This document shows positions 9,528-21,414 of a DNA stretch of 31,928 nucleotides, piece by piece. This stretch comes from Sphaeroforma sirkka. Lineage: Eukaryota > Opisthokonta > Ichthyosporea > Ichthyophonida. Below the pieces are notes generated by a model. The model saw nothing but the letters and a program-made list of their open reading frames with translations, searched no databases and was not told the DNA's origin. How positions within the stretch are numbered: position 1 is the stretch's first letter; each line of letters begins with the position of its first letter. The stretch lies in the NCBI GenBank assembly GCA_001586965.3, contig LUCW03001825.1:1-31928 (forward strand), written 5' to 3'. Both the position numbers and the translations under genes were made by a program.

Positions 9528-9977
9528 TGTCAAGTAAAGTCCCTTAAACGCACTATCAGTGTCCAAAGTTAGAATTAATTTACAATTAATTCACACGAGC
9601 AGAATTATTTGTAGACCACGTAGACAATCAAATATAAGAATAAACACACCGCACTCGAGCCTCAGGGAGACTCAGTAGGTTTTAGTATCGTATTTTGATG
9701 TGTTTACTACTACATTTTTACGACTAGTTACTTTAGGTGTATTATTCGATTTTATCTCGAGGATAATAGTGGACGGAGAAGTTCATTTTATTGACGAATT
9801 ACAGGAGTTGATCTCCCTCAGAACCGGGTAGCTGAAAGGAGCTTGTAAAGTACGACAGGAGCAAAGTCTTCCGAGCACAGGAGAGTTGATCTCCCTCAGA
9901 ACCGGATAGCCGAAAGGAGCTTGCAAACACACGACAGAGCAAAGTCTTCCGAGCACAGATAAGTGAAAAGAAAATCC
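9528..9977 (+). mobile_element. 5' LTR of element C
   Basis: This is a 450-bp LTR matching the D and G copies. It begins TGT (diverged just after) at 9528 and ends before CCACCTTCCG at 9978. It contains AATATAAGAATAAA near 9631-9644 (possible TATA-like and poly(A) signals), a 9-bp inverted repeat GAATTAATT/AATTAATTC at 9572-9592, and two ~78-bp tandem units toward its 3' end (about 9805-9958). LTRs carry the promoter and the RNA 3'-end signals. Confidence 0.85.
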
Positions 9978-9985
9978 CCACCTTC

Positions 9986-10171
9986 CGTTTTTTGCTCGGT
10001 TTGATACGTTTGCGTGATTTTCATATATATATATATATACATTATGCAGATTTTATTATTATTATAAATCTAGAGCAAATTGGAGTGATTAGTAATATAT
10101 GCAGAAATTAACAGGTGCCCATTTTATTTAGCTGATGAGCATGAGCATTTTTCTTCTTTTCTTTTTTTTTT

Positions 10172-10229
<58 letters not shown>

Positions 10230-10308
10230 ATACCATCGGTATATATATATACTATATATATATATATATATAAAAAAGAGGATATCCTTGCCAGGTCAGA
10301 ATGCTACT

Positions 10309-10365
<57 letters not shown>

Positions 10366-10475
10366 TTTGCTCGGTTTGATACACTTGCGTGATTTATATA
10401 TATATATATATTTATATTTTATGCATTTTTTTAAAAATTATTTTAAATCTAGAGCAAATTGGAGTGATTAGTAAT
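9986..10475 (+). repeat. Direct repeats with AT microsatellites in the C leader
   Basis: Two copies of a ~125-bp unit (about 9986-10100 and 10363-10475) flank AT-rich microsatellite DNA. The D leader carries the same pair (21250-21370 and about 21470-21595) in inverse orientation. The F leader shows an undivided sequence where D has the extra copy, so the duplication seems specific to the C/D lineage. Confidence 0.75.
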
Positions 10476-11184
10476 ATATGCAATTTTTTTAGCATTTTTT
10501 ATTTCTAAATTTTTTATAGATTAATTAGTCATCCGACCATTTCCCAACAACCATTCATTCTTCTTTTGATTTTTTTAATCCATCTTCGGTCCGAAAATCC
10601 AGATACTTCAATTCCAATGCGACTTTTCAGGCCGTCGTTGACAATCAAGGCCTCCCTCTGACTAATTAGCAGTCATAGGACGTTTGAACAATGTTTTGAC
10701 TGGCCTAGTCAATCCACACAACACGAACATGATGCAGTATCGCAGTTAGGGGTATATGGAAGAACGTAATTTGGCGTAGAGAAGGTCGATATGGCAGAGA
10801 TTTCATAGGTGTGGGCGAGTACAGCGACGACAAAGGGCAGAGATAGAGGTGATCAAGAAAAGCAGGTAGCAATGTAGAATCGACAGTGTCAGGCGACGTA
10901 GAATGGAAAACGTGAATTAAGCGCGCGTGAGACAGGTAGCAATGCAGAAGAGGAGCTAGGCACAGTTTGGGAGAAACTGAGACAGAAAAAATGCGATTTC
11001 AACTCGTATTTTCAACAAATATCAACTACGGGAGCAAGTTTTTGGTAATCAATTGGCTAGACGAAAAGACTGGCATGGTTAGAAGATCGATTTTTCGAAA
11101 ATATCTCGGAGTCGAATGTTCGCCATCGTTGCATGCGCGAACTTCGATGATGGTCGAAAATTAAAAAAAAATATATCAGAAAGG

Positions 11185-11245
11185 GGTATCGAACCCACGA
11201 CCAACACACAACTAGAAGACATATTTACCGATGTTACAAGACAGA
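11185..11245 (-). other. tRNA-like fragment in the C leader
   Basis: On the minus strand, GTCGTGGGTTCGATACCCC is a good match to a tRNA T-arm and Pol III B box (GGTTCGANNCC), at 11185-11195. The D and F copies have the same fragment. An A-box-like TAGCTTGTAACATCGG lies 48 bases upstream of the B box in F. A cloverleaf does not close well, so this may be a tRNA-derived (SINE-like) relic rather than a tRNA gene. Confidence 0.35.
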
Positions 11246-11255
11246 ATACATTTTC

Positions 11256-11287
<32 letters not shown>

Positions 11288-12069
11288 TTAAATTTCCATT
11301 CTAGAGAGAAAGGAAGTCAACGTAAGTGAATCAGCCGTAGGACCAAATATAGCCTGGTACGGTTGTATGATTGTTGGTGAAAACTAAGGAGAACGTTATC
11401 ACCGACGTATAAGGCGAATCGTCAAGATGCAGCGGACTCTTGCAAGGAGTACAGAAGAAATAGTACATGCAAAAAAGTAGACAGCACTTATCAGGCATCG
11501 TGCAAGTACACTCAAGTTGGTTTGAATAAGGAATTTTTTTGGTTTTCCAACTTCATAACCGATGTAACTACCTTGGGCTTCAAGGTTATTCTTGGGAACC
11601 TTGACCTGAACTTCCTGGCTGCAGGCCTCGGATTTGATTGATGTTGGAGTACAGTGGTCCGAAGGTTGGATTAAAGGAGCATTCAGAACGCTAGAACACG
11701 ACAGGCGGTTGATCATTGAACGCTTTCGAGTCTATCAGCAACTCTTAATTACTCCTATAGGCAGAGCAAAGGAGAGCAAAAACGAGTACTCATTAACAAA
11801 ACCAACCCAAACAAAATGATTAGCAATCATTAAGGAGCAAGGTGTATTTCGAGCGCAACGAGTTTTCGGGGACCCGCAAGCAGACCTTGTAGACATCAAC
11901 ATGATTCAATGATAATTAGCTATTTTGGTATCACGAGAGGAGAACGGCGGAAGAAAGTGTGTAACACAAATGGCTGAAGTCAACTATTATATAATAGCCG
12001 ACACTCCTTCAATCTGGACCAACTATTCATCAACAACACAAAGCCATACATCGAAGTCTTAACATCAAG

Positions 12070-14146
12070 ATGCCTATGCGTCCAAGCACCCCGTAGCCCT
12101 CGACGCACTCGTCGCGACGGCAAAGCAACCCAGAGATCTTTGTCAGATTTCGAGCAGACCCACCAAGGAGGCACAGCTTCTTCGCGCCAGACAGTAGCAT
12201 CGCGTCGAAGAGATGAACAACCGCGATATGAACAGACAGACCAAGACGACGTGGGCCAGGCAGCAAGCAGGCGACATCAGTTGGGGCACGGGTCTCGCTT
12301 ATCGGCAAGAGGGAGAGCAGATCCAGAAGACAGTGAGGTGCAATTTGTGATTAGGCATACTAGTCGTTCAAAGTCTGCTGAACCAGCAGCTGAGCGACAC
12401 AGGGTAGCCAATGTCCGAGGTACTTCGGGCATTCATTCAGCGGGTGATAGACCGCATTCATGGCAGCCTTTTCACCGAGCACCTGAACGAGATTTCACTC
12501 GAAAGCGAACTCGATCGGGGAGTTTTACCAGTGCAAGTCAGGATTCCCTCGCAGGCAACGGGGATGAGCGACAAGTCCAACGGCATAGAAATATGTCAGG
12601 GTGGGCCACGGGCACTCGTCAGCAAAACTCTGACGAAATCAGGGGCCGACAGCTAGAGCAATATTTGAGCGACCCACATGGGGATTATCGTAGGGAAGCC
12701 GAACGAAAACAACTACGTAGACGATGGGAACTCAGCCGACAGCACCGAGACTTCGCGCGATCGATACAGGATATGCGCAAGGCTAGTTACGTTGACGACG
12801 GTAAGCGCAAGTATAGTGACGTCGACGACGGTAAGCGCAAGTCTAGTGATGTCGACGACGGTAATGTTCATGGCAGCAGAAAACGACCGCACAAAGACGA
12901 ACAGGCGAGAGAGCCGATCATGACACCAGCGCAGTGGAACGAGCATCGCCGAGCCATGTGTCAACGCCTCGAAGGGAAGATATCTTTCTTTGTGGATGAA
13001 CTTTGTCGAGCACAGGAAACTACGATGTCCCAAGATGTACATTACTAACGTCCACGATCGATACACTGAAAGGAGCGTTGAATACTCAATTGGAAGCTAT
13101 CAGGAAGAACAGAGCTCCGGAGCCACGGACATGGCCCGATTGGCCTTTAGACCGTTATCAATTAAGCAGCACAGCCGATAGAGACACACGAGGGGCGCTA
13201 GAAGAGGCACTGAAGAACGCCCATGTCTCAGGACTAGATGAGTCGTGGATGGTACGTTGGTTCTATAAGGTACTCATACATTTTAAGTCAGCAAAGGCCA
13301 CAATTGACTATCTCCGTGACAACCATAATGAGCTGAGGGTATATCCGGCGGAACAGGTCATAGACCAAATCTGTCAACATGAGAGCAAGGCCACCGAGAC
13401 CCTACCTTTAAGAAGTTGGCGAAGGGTAATCCCGCACCAAGGGTGTAGAGTCAGCCAGGGAACATTTGAACAAGATTGTGGAAGTTCACAAGAGAGCCTG
13501 GGAGCGAGCAGATAAGGGCAAGGACTTTCCTAAGCGGTTGCTTAATCACTGCCTCATACAGGCCCTCGAGGACCTGACAGGTAATATGACGTATGAACGC
13601 ACGCTACAACACCACATAGGTTGGGACCACCTGGAGACTGAAGACCTTCTCCGCATTTTAAATCCAGACATACAAGAAACCGATGCCATCCTCAGACAAC
13701 GGGTACGGACACAGATGAATGTGGGGGATAGGCGTAGACAGTTTCCAGCCCAACAACGAGATCGTAGTTTGAATACGAATACAGGAGGAGGCAGCACACA
13801 ACGCACAAGCACGTCTACGACCACCACGTGTTACGCGTGCAGAGCGGGTGCCCCACCCAGTTTCAGGCATATATCATCCTGCAAGCACTACCAGTCGAAC
13901 AAAAGGGTTGGATTCACATCCAGCTCGGGCCGAGGATTTAAGCAAGGCGTATCCTTCGATAAGAGTTTGCCCGCGGTCAACACCATTACGGCTCTAACAG
14001 ACTCGGACGACCAGCAAGCGGAGCAGGAGGAGACCACGCCTACAGACACACACATTGCTTCCATACTGGCACACCCAGACGAAATCGAACAGGGTGAGTT
14101 AGAAGAGGATGCAACGTGGGAAACCATAGGCAGCGATCAGGAATAG
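12070..14146 (+). pseudogene. C: gag (capsid/nucleocapsid) of family 2
   Basis: The start ATG at 12070 gives MPMRP, and the same start is found in D (19670) and F (23251). The N-terminal part is rich in Arg, Gln and Ser. It is followed by three 30-bp repeats encoding SDVDDGKRK-type units (12785-12870), then KRPHKDEQ, a capsid-like region with DESWMVRWFYKVLIHFK, and NHCLIQALEDL/TYERTLQ/LNPDIQ motifs shared with B. A zinc-knuckle-like C-x2-C...H-x3-C lies at about 13829-13879. An acidic C-terminal tail ends at 14146. Pol follows at once in the same frame, an order compatible with terminator read-through as used by some retroelements. The element is broken. Confidence 0.82.
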
Positions 14147-17100
14147 GACGTAAGGGTGTCGGATGTAGATGCAACTTTAGTTTTCCCGTCTAGCACACCT
14201 GTGATACTATCGATCAAAGATCCATTACTTTCAATGGACAATCAGAGTATTCATATCCATCCTGATTAACGGTAAGACATGCAGGGCGTTAGTGGATTCT
14301 GGGGCAAGCAGAAGTTGCATTGATTCGACATCCGCACACGATTGGGGATTGCAAATTAAGTCGGCTCCGGAGGGATCCTATATATACCTAGCTGATCGTA
14401 GTCTTCGTACACGGCGAATAGGCTCAACCGTACAAACTCCAGTACGATATGGTCTAGAGCTCACAGAACAGTCTTTCGAGCTAATGAATCTACCACCGGC
14501 TATCGACGCGATCGTAGGCCAGGATCTTATGCCTGGCTTGGGCTATACGTGGGAGGCCTTCAATCGCCATTCTCACCCATAGATCCAACAGAGCTAGACA
14601 AACTATTGGAACCAATACCGTTGAGACGACCACCAGATTTGACCGAGGAAACCGGTGTTCGCCTGGAACTAGACAAGGAACTGAGGGACAATGACGGTAT
14701 TCGAGAAAAGGACAGGTGCAGACTGGAAGGAGGCGAAGTTAGATTGCCAGTGACACCAGATCAAGCTGCAAGGATGCGGAAGGCAGTAAGGAACTTTGTA
14801 GCAGACAAATGGATACCATGGGTAGATAGACAGGTGCAGAAGTGGATTCAAGACAAGATTTGGTCATAGTTCAAAGGGATACAGCCACTTCCGTCAACTT
14901 ATCCTTGTTCGCCGTGCCAGAGTATACTCAATCTGGAGAACTAAAGAAAGTGCGAGTGTGTTTGGACCTCAGAGCGGTGAATGCATTAATACCGGCGGAT
15001 CAGTTCATTATTCCCCGTATCAACGACATCATTGGTAACATCAAAGGGAAGAGATATTACACGACATTGGATCTAACCGCAGCGTACCATCGACTCCCAA
15101 TTCACCCTGATTCTCAGTATCTATTCAGTTTCACACATGGCAAAAGCCAGTATTCCTTTACATCAGCGCCATTTGGACTACACACACTGACGCAGCAGTT
15201 TCAGCGTACACTGAGTGTGATATTGCAAGGACTTCCGGCACACCACTACCTGGACGACATCGTAATAGCAACAGATGACTACGAGGAACACGTACGAGTA
15301 GTGAAAGAGGTCATTCGGCGGCTGACGTACCACAGTTTCAAGCTAAACCCTTCAAAATGTCATTTTGCAGTCAAAGAAGTCATGATACTAGGGAAGCGAG
15401 TATCGAAGGCCGGAATTGATATTTGCCATGAAAAGCAGGCCAAGCTCATTGACTGGTGTAAGAAGAAGTACAAAGACATTGCATCGGCCTTGGGATTAGC
15501 CAACTTTCTTCACGAGCACCTACCAACCTTTGCAGAGGTAGTTGCCCCACTCCGGGAATTTGTAAGACTGAAGCCTAAGGAAATCATTGGAGACAGGTGG
15601 GAACAGAGACACCAGCAAGCTTGGGATGCCATGAAGCAAGCCATAGTTGAGGCAGTAGTGTTGAAATTTCCCGTCGACGAAGTACCTTTACAACTCGAAA
15701 CGGATGCAAGCGACTACGGTATTGGAGGTGCATTGTTCCAGACCATAGAAGGGAAGAAGCAATACCTAATGTTCTTCAGCAAGACCCTCAACGCAGCACA
15801 CAGCGCAATTACGCAACACCCATGAAGGAATTATTGGCCTTGGTATATGGTCTCACACACTTCCGGGATCATCTCGAAGGTCAACGCTTTTCAGTGTTGA
15901 CTGATCACAAGGCTTTGGTGTATATGAACACACAGCTAAAGCTGAATCCGATGCTACAACGATGGCATCACATCATAGCGCCTTTCAATTTTACTATCTC
16001 GCACATCCGGGTATAAAGAACGTATTACCAGACGCGTGGTCTAGGCTTCATGAGGGAACTGTTGAGACTGAGGACCCGGAGGTACTATATGCAGAATGTT
16101 GGCAACTTTTTCCAGACTACTTTGAGCAAGCGCAACGGATTATGGGTGAGAATAATGTCGATGTCTTTGCTTCGCATCAGGACCATCATTTGCCACGCTA
16201 CTACACCGACGATGACAGGGGTGGAGCGTTTGCACATTGTTGGAAAGATATAGACGGATGGATGAACCCACCATGGAGATTAATCCATAGAATGTTGCGC
16301 AAGATACGATCAGAGAGGGCCACAGCTACGTGTGTGTCTACCGTGGGCGCCCCACGAGCCTTGGTTCCAGTTATTCAAGTCGCTTCTACAAAGAGCCCCA
16401 GTATTAGTTCCAAGGACAGCCCACTCCTTCCTCAAATACGGAAAGTATGCGAGTGGCAAGGCACCATGGGGTCACACAGTCATTGCCAGAGTAGGCCCAC
16501 GCAATGGTTACAGCCTTCCAGCGACGTTTTCAGCACGATTGGGATATGCAGAACCGTCCTCAGTATCGAAAGTCACCCCATTAGATACGTCTCGGCTAGT
16601 ATCGATCGCTATCTCGGAAGTAGCCATGACGGATTCTCCAGATGAGGAAGAGATAAGCCGTCGCACACAGCTCACCTTGTGTCAGCATGAGATTGGGCAT
16701 CATAGAGCAGAAGATACAGTTGCTCAACTACAGCAGAACGGACATTTGTGGCCTAACGCTCTGGAACTTGCACAAACAGTTAGGAGAAACTGTCGCACAT
16801 GTCTAGGACAGAGGGTGTTACGAAAGGGATTTCACCCGATGATTAATATAACGGCAAAGTATCCGTGGGATCATATTCAAGTCGACATGATTCCAATGCC
16901 ACTAGTTTCAGCAGCAGGAAATCGATATATATTGCACGTCTTGGATATAGCAACGGGGTACTCGATATTGAGAGCAACGGCCACAAAGTCAGCAGAAGTG
17001 GTGACATCTAAACTTATGGAGGTGTTTGGGGAACATGGTTTTCCCAGGAAAATTCAATCAGACGAGGGAGGCGAGTTTTCGAACAAGATTGTTAAATTAA

Positions 17101-17273
17101 TAACTCAAGAAGTTGGAGTGATGCATGCGAAGTCGCCACCATATCGTCCTCAGGTTCTGGGAGCAGCGGAGAGAAGACAAAGAGACATCCACGAAGGAGT
17201 TCGCAAGCTATGTGAATCTTTATCTATGGCATGGGATGTCCGACTACCACTTATTATGCTGTGCCAGAACCTC
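14147..17273 (+). pseudogene. C: pol (protease, RT, RNase H, DAM-like segment, integrase core)
   Basis: The protease active site DSGA is at 14295-14306, with IDAIVGQDLM after it. Reverse transcriptase shows VCLDLRAVNALIP, YYTTLDLTAAYHRLPI and YLDD at 15247-15258. RNase H shows LETDASDYGIGGALFQ and TDHKALVYMNTQ. A DAM-like segment has DVFA at 16160-16171 and NPPW at 16265-16276. The integrase zinc finger runs HEIGHH to CRTCLGQ (about 16688-16812), and the core has HIQVDMIPMP, SDEGGEFSNKI and VLGAAERRQ. The sequence stops in the core at the junction with D. A few breaks are present; the reverse transcriptase portion is the best preserved. Confidence 0.87.
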
Positions 17274-17583
17274 CTGTGAGCTCTAGACCATATCGTACTG
17301 GAGTTTGTACGGTTGAGCCTATTCGCCGTGTACGAAGACTACGATCAGCTAGGTATATATAGGATCCCTCCGGAGCCGACTTAATTTGCAATCCCCAATC
17401 GTGTGCGGATGTCGAATCAATGCAACTTCTGCTTGCCCCAGAATCCACTAACGCCCTGCATGTCTTACCGTTAATCAGGATGGATATGAATACTCGATTG
17501 TCCATTGAAAGTAATGGATCTTTGATCGATAGTATCACAGGTGTGCTAGACGGGAAAACTAAAGTTGCATCTACATCCGACAC
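17274..17583 (-). pseudogene. D: start of pol (protease)
   Basis: This is the N-terminal pol region on the minus strand, with a retropepsin active site (ALVDSGASRSCID) and the following YIYLADRSLRT strand. It is identical in order to the C protease at about 14160-14466 and follows directly after gag. The sequence ends at the junction with C. It is a fragment of a broken element. Confidence 0.85.
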
Positions 17584-17592
17584 CCTTACGTC

Positions 17593-19670
17593 CTATTCCT
17601 GATCGCTGCCTATGGTTTCCCACGTTGCATCCTCTTCTAACTCACCCTGTTCGATTTCGTCTGGGTGTGCCAGTATGGAAGCAATGTGTGTGTCTGTAGG
17701 CGTGGTCTCCTCCTGCTCCGCTTGCTGGTCGTCCGAGTCTGTTAGAGCCGTAATGGTGTTGACCGCGGGCAAACTCTTATCGAAGGATACGCCTTGCTTA
17801 AATCCTCGGCCCGAGCTGGATGTGAATCCAACCCTTTTGTTCGACTGGTAGTGCTTGCAGGATGATATATGCCTGAAACTGGGTGGGGCACCCGCTCTGC
17901 ACGCGTAACACGTGGTGGTCGTAGACGTGCTTGTGCGTTGTGTGCTGCCTCCTCCTGTATTCGTATTCAAATTACGATCTCGTTGTTGGGCTGGAAACTG
18001 TCTACGCCTATCCCCACATTCATCTGTGTCCGTACCCGTTGTCTGAGGATGGCATCGGTTTCTTGTATGTCTGGATTTAAAATGCGGAGAAGGTCTTCAG
18101 TCTCCAGGTGGTCCCAACCTATGTGGTGTTGTAGCGTGCGTTCATACGTCATATTACCTGTCAGGTCCTCGAGGGCCTGTATGAGGCAGTGATTAAGCAA
18201 CCGCTTAGGGAAAGTCCTTGCCCTTATCTGCTCGCTCCCAGGCTCTCTTGTGAACTTCCACAATCTTGTTCAAATGTTCCCTGGCTGACTCTACACCCTT
18301 GGTGCGGGATTACCCTTCGCCAACTTCTTAAAGGTAGGGTCTACGGTGGCCTTGCTCTCTCATGTTGACAGATTTGGTCTATGACCTGTTCCGCCGGATA
18401 TACCCTCAGCTCATTATGGTTGTCACGGAGATAGTCAATTGTGGCCTTTGCTGACTTAAAATGTATGAGTACCTTATAGAACCAACGTACCATCCACGAC
18501 TCATCTAGTCCTGAGACATGGGCGTTCTTCAGTGCCTCTTCTAGCGCCCCTCGTGTGTCTCTATCGGCTGTGCTGCTTAATTGATAACGGTCTAAAGGCC
18601 AATCGGGCCATGTCCGTGGCTCCGGAGCTCTGTTCTTCCTGATAGCTTCCAATTGAGTATTCAACGCTCCTTTCAGTGTATCGATCGTGGACGTTAGTAA
18701 TGTACATCTTGGGACATCGTAGTTTCCCTGTGCTCGACAAAGTTCATCCACAAAGAAAGATATCTTCCCTTCGAGGCGTTGACACATGGCTCGGCGATGC
18801 TCGTTCCACTGCGCTGGTGTCATGATCGGCTCTCTCGCCTGTTCGTCTTTGTGCGGTCGTTTTCTGCTGCCATGAACATTACCGTCGTCGACATCACTAG
18901 ACTTGCGCTTACCGTCGTCGTCGACGTCGATACTTGCGCTTACCGTCGTCAACGTAACTAGCCTTGCGCATATCCTGTATCGATCGCGCGAAGTCTCGGT
19001 GCTGTCGGCTGAGTTCCCATCGTCTACGTAGTTGTTTTCGTTCGGCTTCCCTACGATAATCCCCATGTGGGTCGCTCAAATATTGCTCTAGCTGTCGGCC
19101 CCTGATTTCGTCAGAGTTTTGCTGACGAGTGCCCGTGGCCCACCCTGACATATTTCTATGCCGTTGGACTTGTCGCTCATCCCCGTTGCCTGCGAGGGAA
19201 TCCTGACTTGCACTGGTAAAACTCCCCGATCGAGTTCGCTTTCGAGTGAAATCTCGTTCAGGTGCTCGGTGAAAAGGCTGCCATGAATGCGGTCTATCAC
19301 CCGCTGAATGAATGCCCGAAGTACCTCGGACATTGGCTACCCTGTGTCGCTCAGCTGCTGGTTCAGCAGACTTTGAACGACTAGTATGCCTAATCACAAA
19401 TTGCACCTCACTGTCTTCTGGATCTGCTCTCCCTCTTGCCGATAAGCGAGACCCGTGCCCCAACTGATGTCGCCTGCTTGCTGCCTGGCGCACGTCTTGG
19501 TCTGTCTGTTCATATCGCGGTTGTTCATCTCTTCGACGCGATGCTACTGTCTGGCGCGAAGAAGCTGTGCCTCCTTGGTGGGTCTGCTCGAAATCTGACA
19601 AAGATCTCTGGGTTGCTTTGCCGTCGCGACGAGTGCGTCGAGGGCTACGGGGTGTTGGACGCATAGGCAT
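17593..19670 (-). pseudogene. D: gag of family 2
   Basis: The start ATG (19670) gives MPMRPTPRSPRRTRRDG. The N-terminal basic region matches C and F. DVDDGKRK-type repeats lie near 18880-18960, with a unit number different from C. Then come the capsid-like region (DESWMVRWFYKVL), NHCLIQALEDL/TYERTLQ motifs, a zinc-knuckle-like CYAC...H...C near 17870-17910 and an acidic tail ending at 17593. It packages element RNA. Some breaks are present, and many are one-base differences from C of the kind long-read errors make. Confidence 0.82.
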
Positions 19671-20453
19671 CTTGATGTTAAGACTTCGATGTATGGCTTT
19701 GTGTTGTTGATGAATAGTTGGTCCAGATTGAAGGAGTGTCGGCTATTATATAATAGTTGACTTCAGCCATTTGTGTTGCACACTTTCTTCCGCCGTTCTC
19801 CTCTCGTGATACCAAAATAGCTAATTATCATTGAATCATGTTGATGTCTACAAGGTCTGCTTGCGGGTCCCCCGAAAACTCGTTGCGCTCGAATACACCT
19901 TGCTCCTTAATGATTGCTAATCATTTTGTTTGGGTTGGTTTTGTTAATGAGTACTCGTTTTGCTCTCCTTTGCTCTGCCTATAGGAGTAATTAAGAGTTG
20001 CTGATAGACTCGAAGCGTGTTCAATGATCAACCGCCTGTCGTGTTCTAGCGTTCTGAATGCTCCTTTAATCCAACCTTCGGACCACTGTACTCCAACATC
20101 AATCAAATCCGAGGCCTGCAGCCAGGAAGTTCAGGTCAAGGTTCCCAAGAATAACCTTGAAGCCCAAGGTAGTTACATCGGTTATGAAGTTGGAAAACCA
20201 AAAAAACAAATTCCTTATTCAAACCAACTTGAGTGTACTTGCACGATGCCTGATAAGTGCTGTCTACTTTTGCATGTACTATTTCTTCTGTACCTTGCAA
20301 GAGTCCGCTGCATCTTGACGATTCGCCTTATACGTCGGTGATAACGTTCTCCTTAGTTTTTCACCAACAATCATACAACCGTACCAGGCTATGTTGGTCC
20401 TACGGCTGATTCACTTACGTTGACTTCCTTTCTCTCTAGAATGGAAATTTAAG

Positions 20454-20485
<32 letters not shown>

Positions 20486-21362
20486 CGAAAATGTATTCTG
20501 TCTTGTAACATCGGTAAATATGTCTTCTAGTTGTGTGTTGGTCGTGGGTTCGATACCCCCTGGATATATTTTTTCCTATGCTTTGGTGACCATCGAAGTT
20601 CGCGCATGCAACGATGGCGAACATTCGACTCCGAGATATTTTCGAAAAATCGATCTTCTAACCATGCCAGTCTTTTCGTCTAGCCAATTGATTACCAAAA
20701 CTTGCTCCCGTAGTTGATATTTGTTGAAAATACGAGTTGAAATCGCATTTTTTTTGTCTCAGTTTCTCCCAAACTGTGCCTAGCTCCTCTTCTGCATTGC
20801 TACCTGTCTCACGCGCGCTTAATTCACACGTTTCCATTCTACGTCGCCTGACACTGTCGATTCTACATTGCTACCTGCTTTTCTTGATCACCTCTATCTG
20901 CCCTTTGTCGTCGCTGTACTCGCCCACACCTATGAAAATCTGCCATATCGACCTTCTCTACGCCAAATTACGTTCTTCTATACCCCTAACTGCGATACTG
21001 CATCATGTTCGTGTTGTGTGGATTGACTAGGCCAGTCAAAACATTGTTCAAACGTCCTATGACTGCTAATTAGTCAGAGGGAGGCCTTGATTGTCAACGA
21101 CGGCCTGAAAAGTCGCATTGGAATTGAAGTATCTGGATTTTCGGACCGAAGATGGATTAAAAAATCAAAAGAAGAATGAATGGTTGTTGGGAAATGGTCG
21201 GATGACTAATTAATCTATAAAAATTTAGAAATAAAAAATGCTAAAAATTGCATATATTACTAATCACTCCAATTTGCTCTAGATTTAAGATAATTTTAAA
21301 AATATGCATAAAATATAAATATATATATATATAAATCACGCAAGTGTATCAAACCGAGCAAA

Positions 21363-21414
<52 letters not shown>

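Larger units (their letters stand above)
9978..12069 (+). other. Long leader of element C (no gene seen)
   Basis: About 2.1 kb lie between LTR and gag, unusually long for a Ty3/gypsy leader. It holds two ~125-bp direct repeats, each starting with TTGCTCGGTTTGATAC and ending with TAGAGCAAATTGGAGTG (about 9986-10100 and 10363-10475). AT microsatellites lie at 10022-10040, 10170-10270, 10310-10361 and 11257-11285. A minus-strand tRNA-like B box is at 11185-11195. A segment near 11560-11820 is kept in C, D and F. The open reading frames here look fortuitous. No TGG-type primer-binding site follows the LTR. Confidence 0.7.
9528..17273 (+). mobile_element. Family 2 Ty3/gypsy element C
   Basis: C has LTR (9528-9977), long leader (9978-12069), gag (12070-14146) and pol from protease through the integrase core (to 17273). 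It lies in the 3' region of B. Its right edge meets element D in opposite orientation, and no 3' LTR is in the window. The gag and pol resemble family 1 throughout. A few breaks are present. Near-identity of its 5' 4.9 kb to the reverse complement of D points to a recent common origin of the two copies. Confidence 0.88.

Noticed and set aside
10967-11164. Possible host gene fragment in the C leader
   Set aside because: Short frame, no recognised domain, not kept open in the other copies, next to microsatellites.
17612-17851. Ser/Val-rich plus-strand frame also present antisense to the C gag (13888-14127)
   Set aside because: It is the antisense shadow of the gag acidic tail, identical because the gag copies are nearly identical.
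20737-21030. Ser/Leu-rich plus-strand open frame shared by D and F (31314-31523)
   Set aside because: It is antisense to the leader, and most differences between the two copies change the amino acid, so there is no sign of coding constraint.
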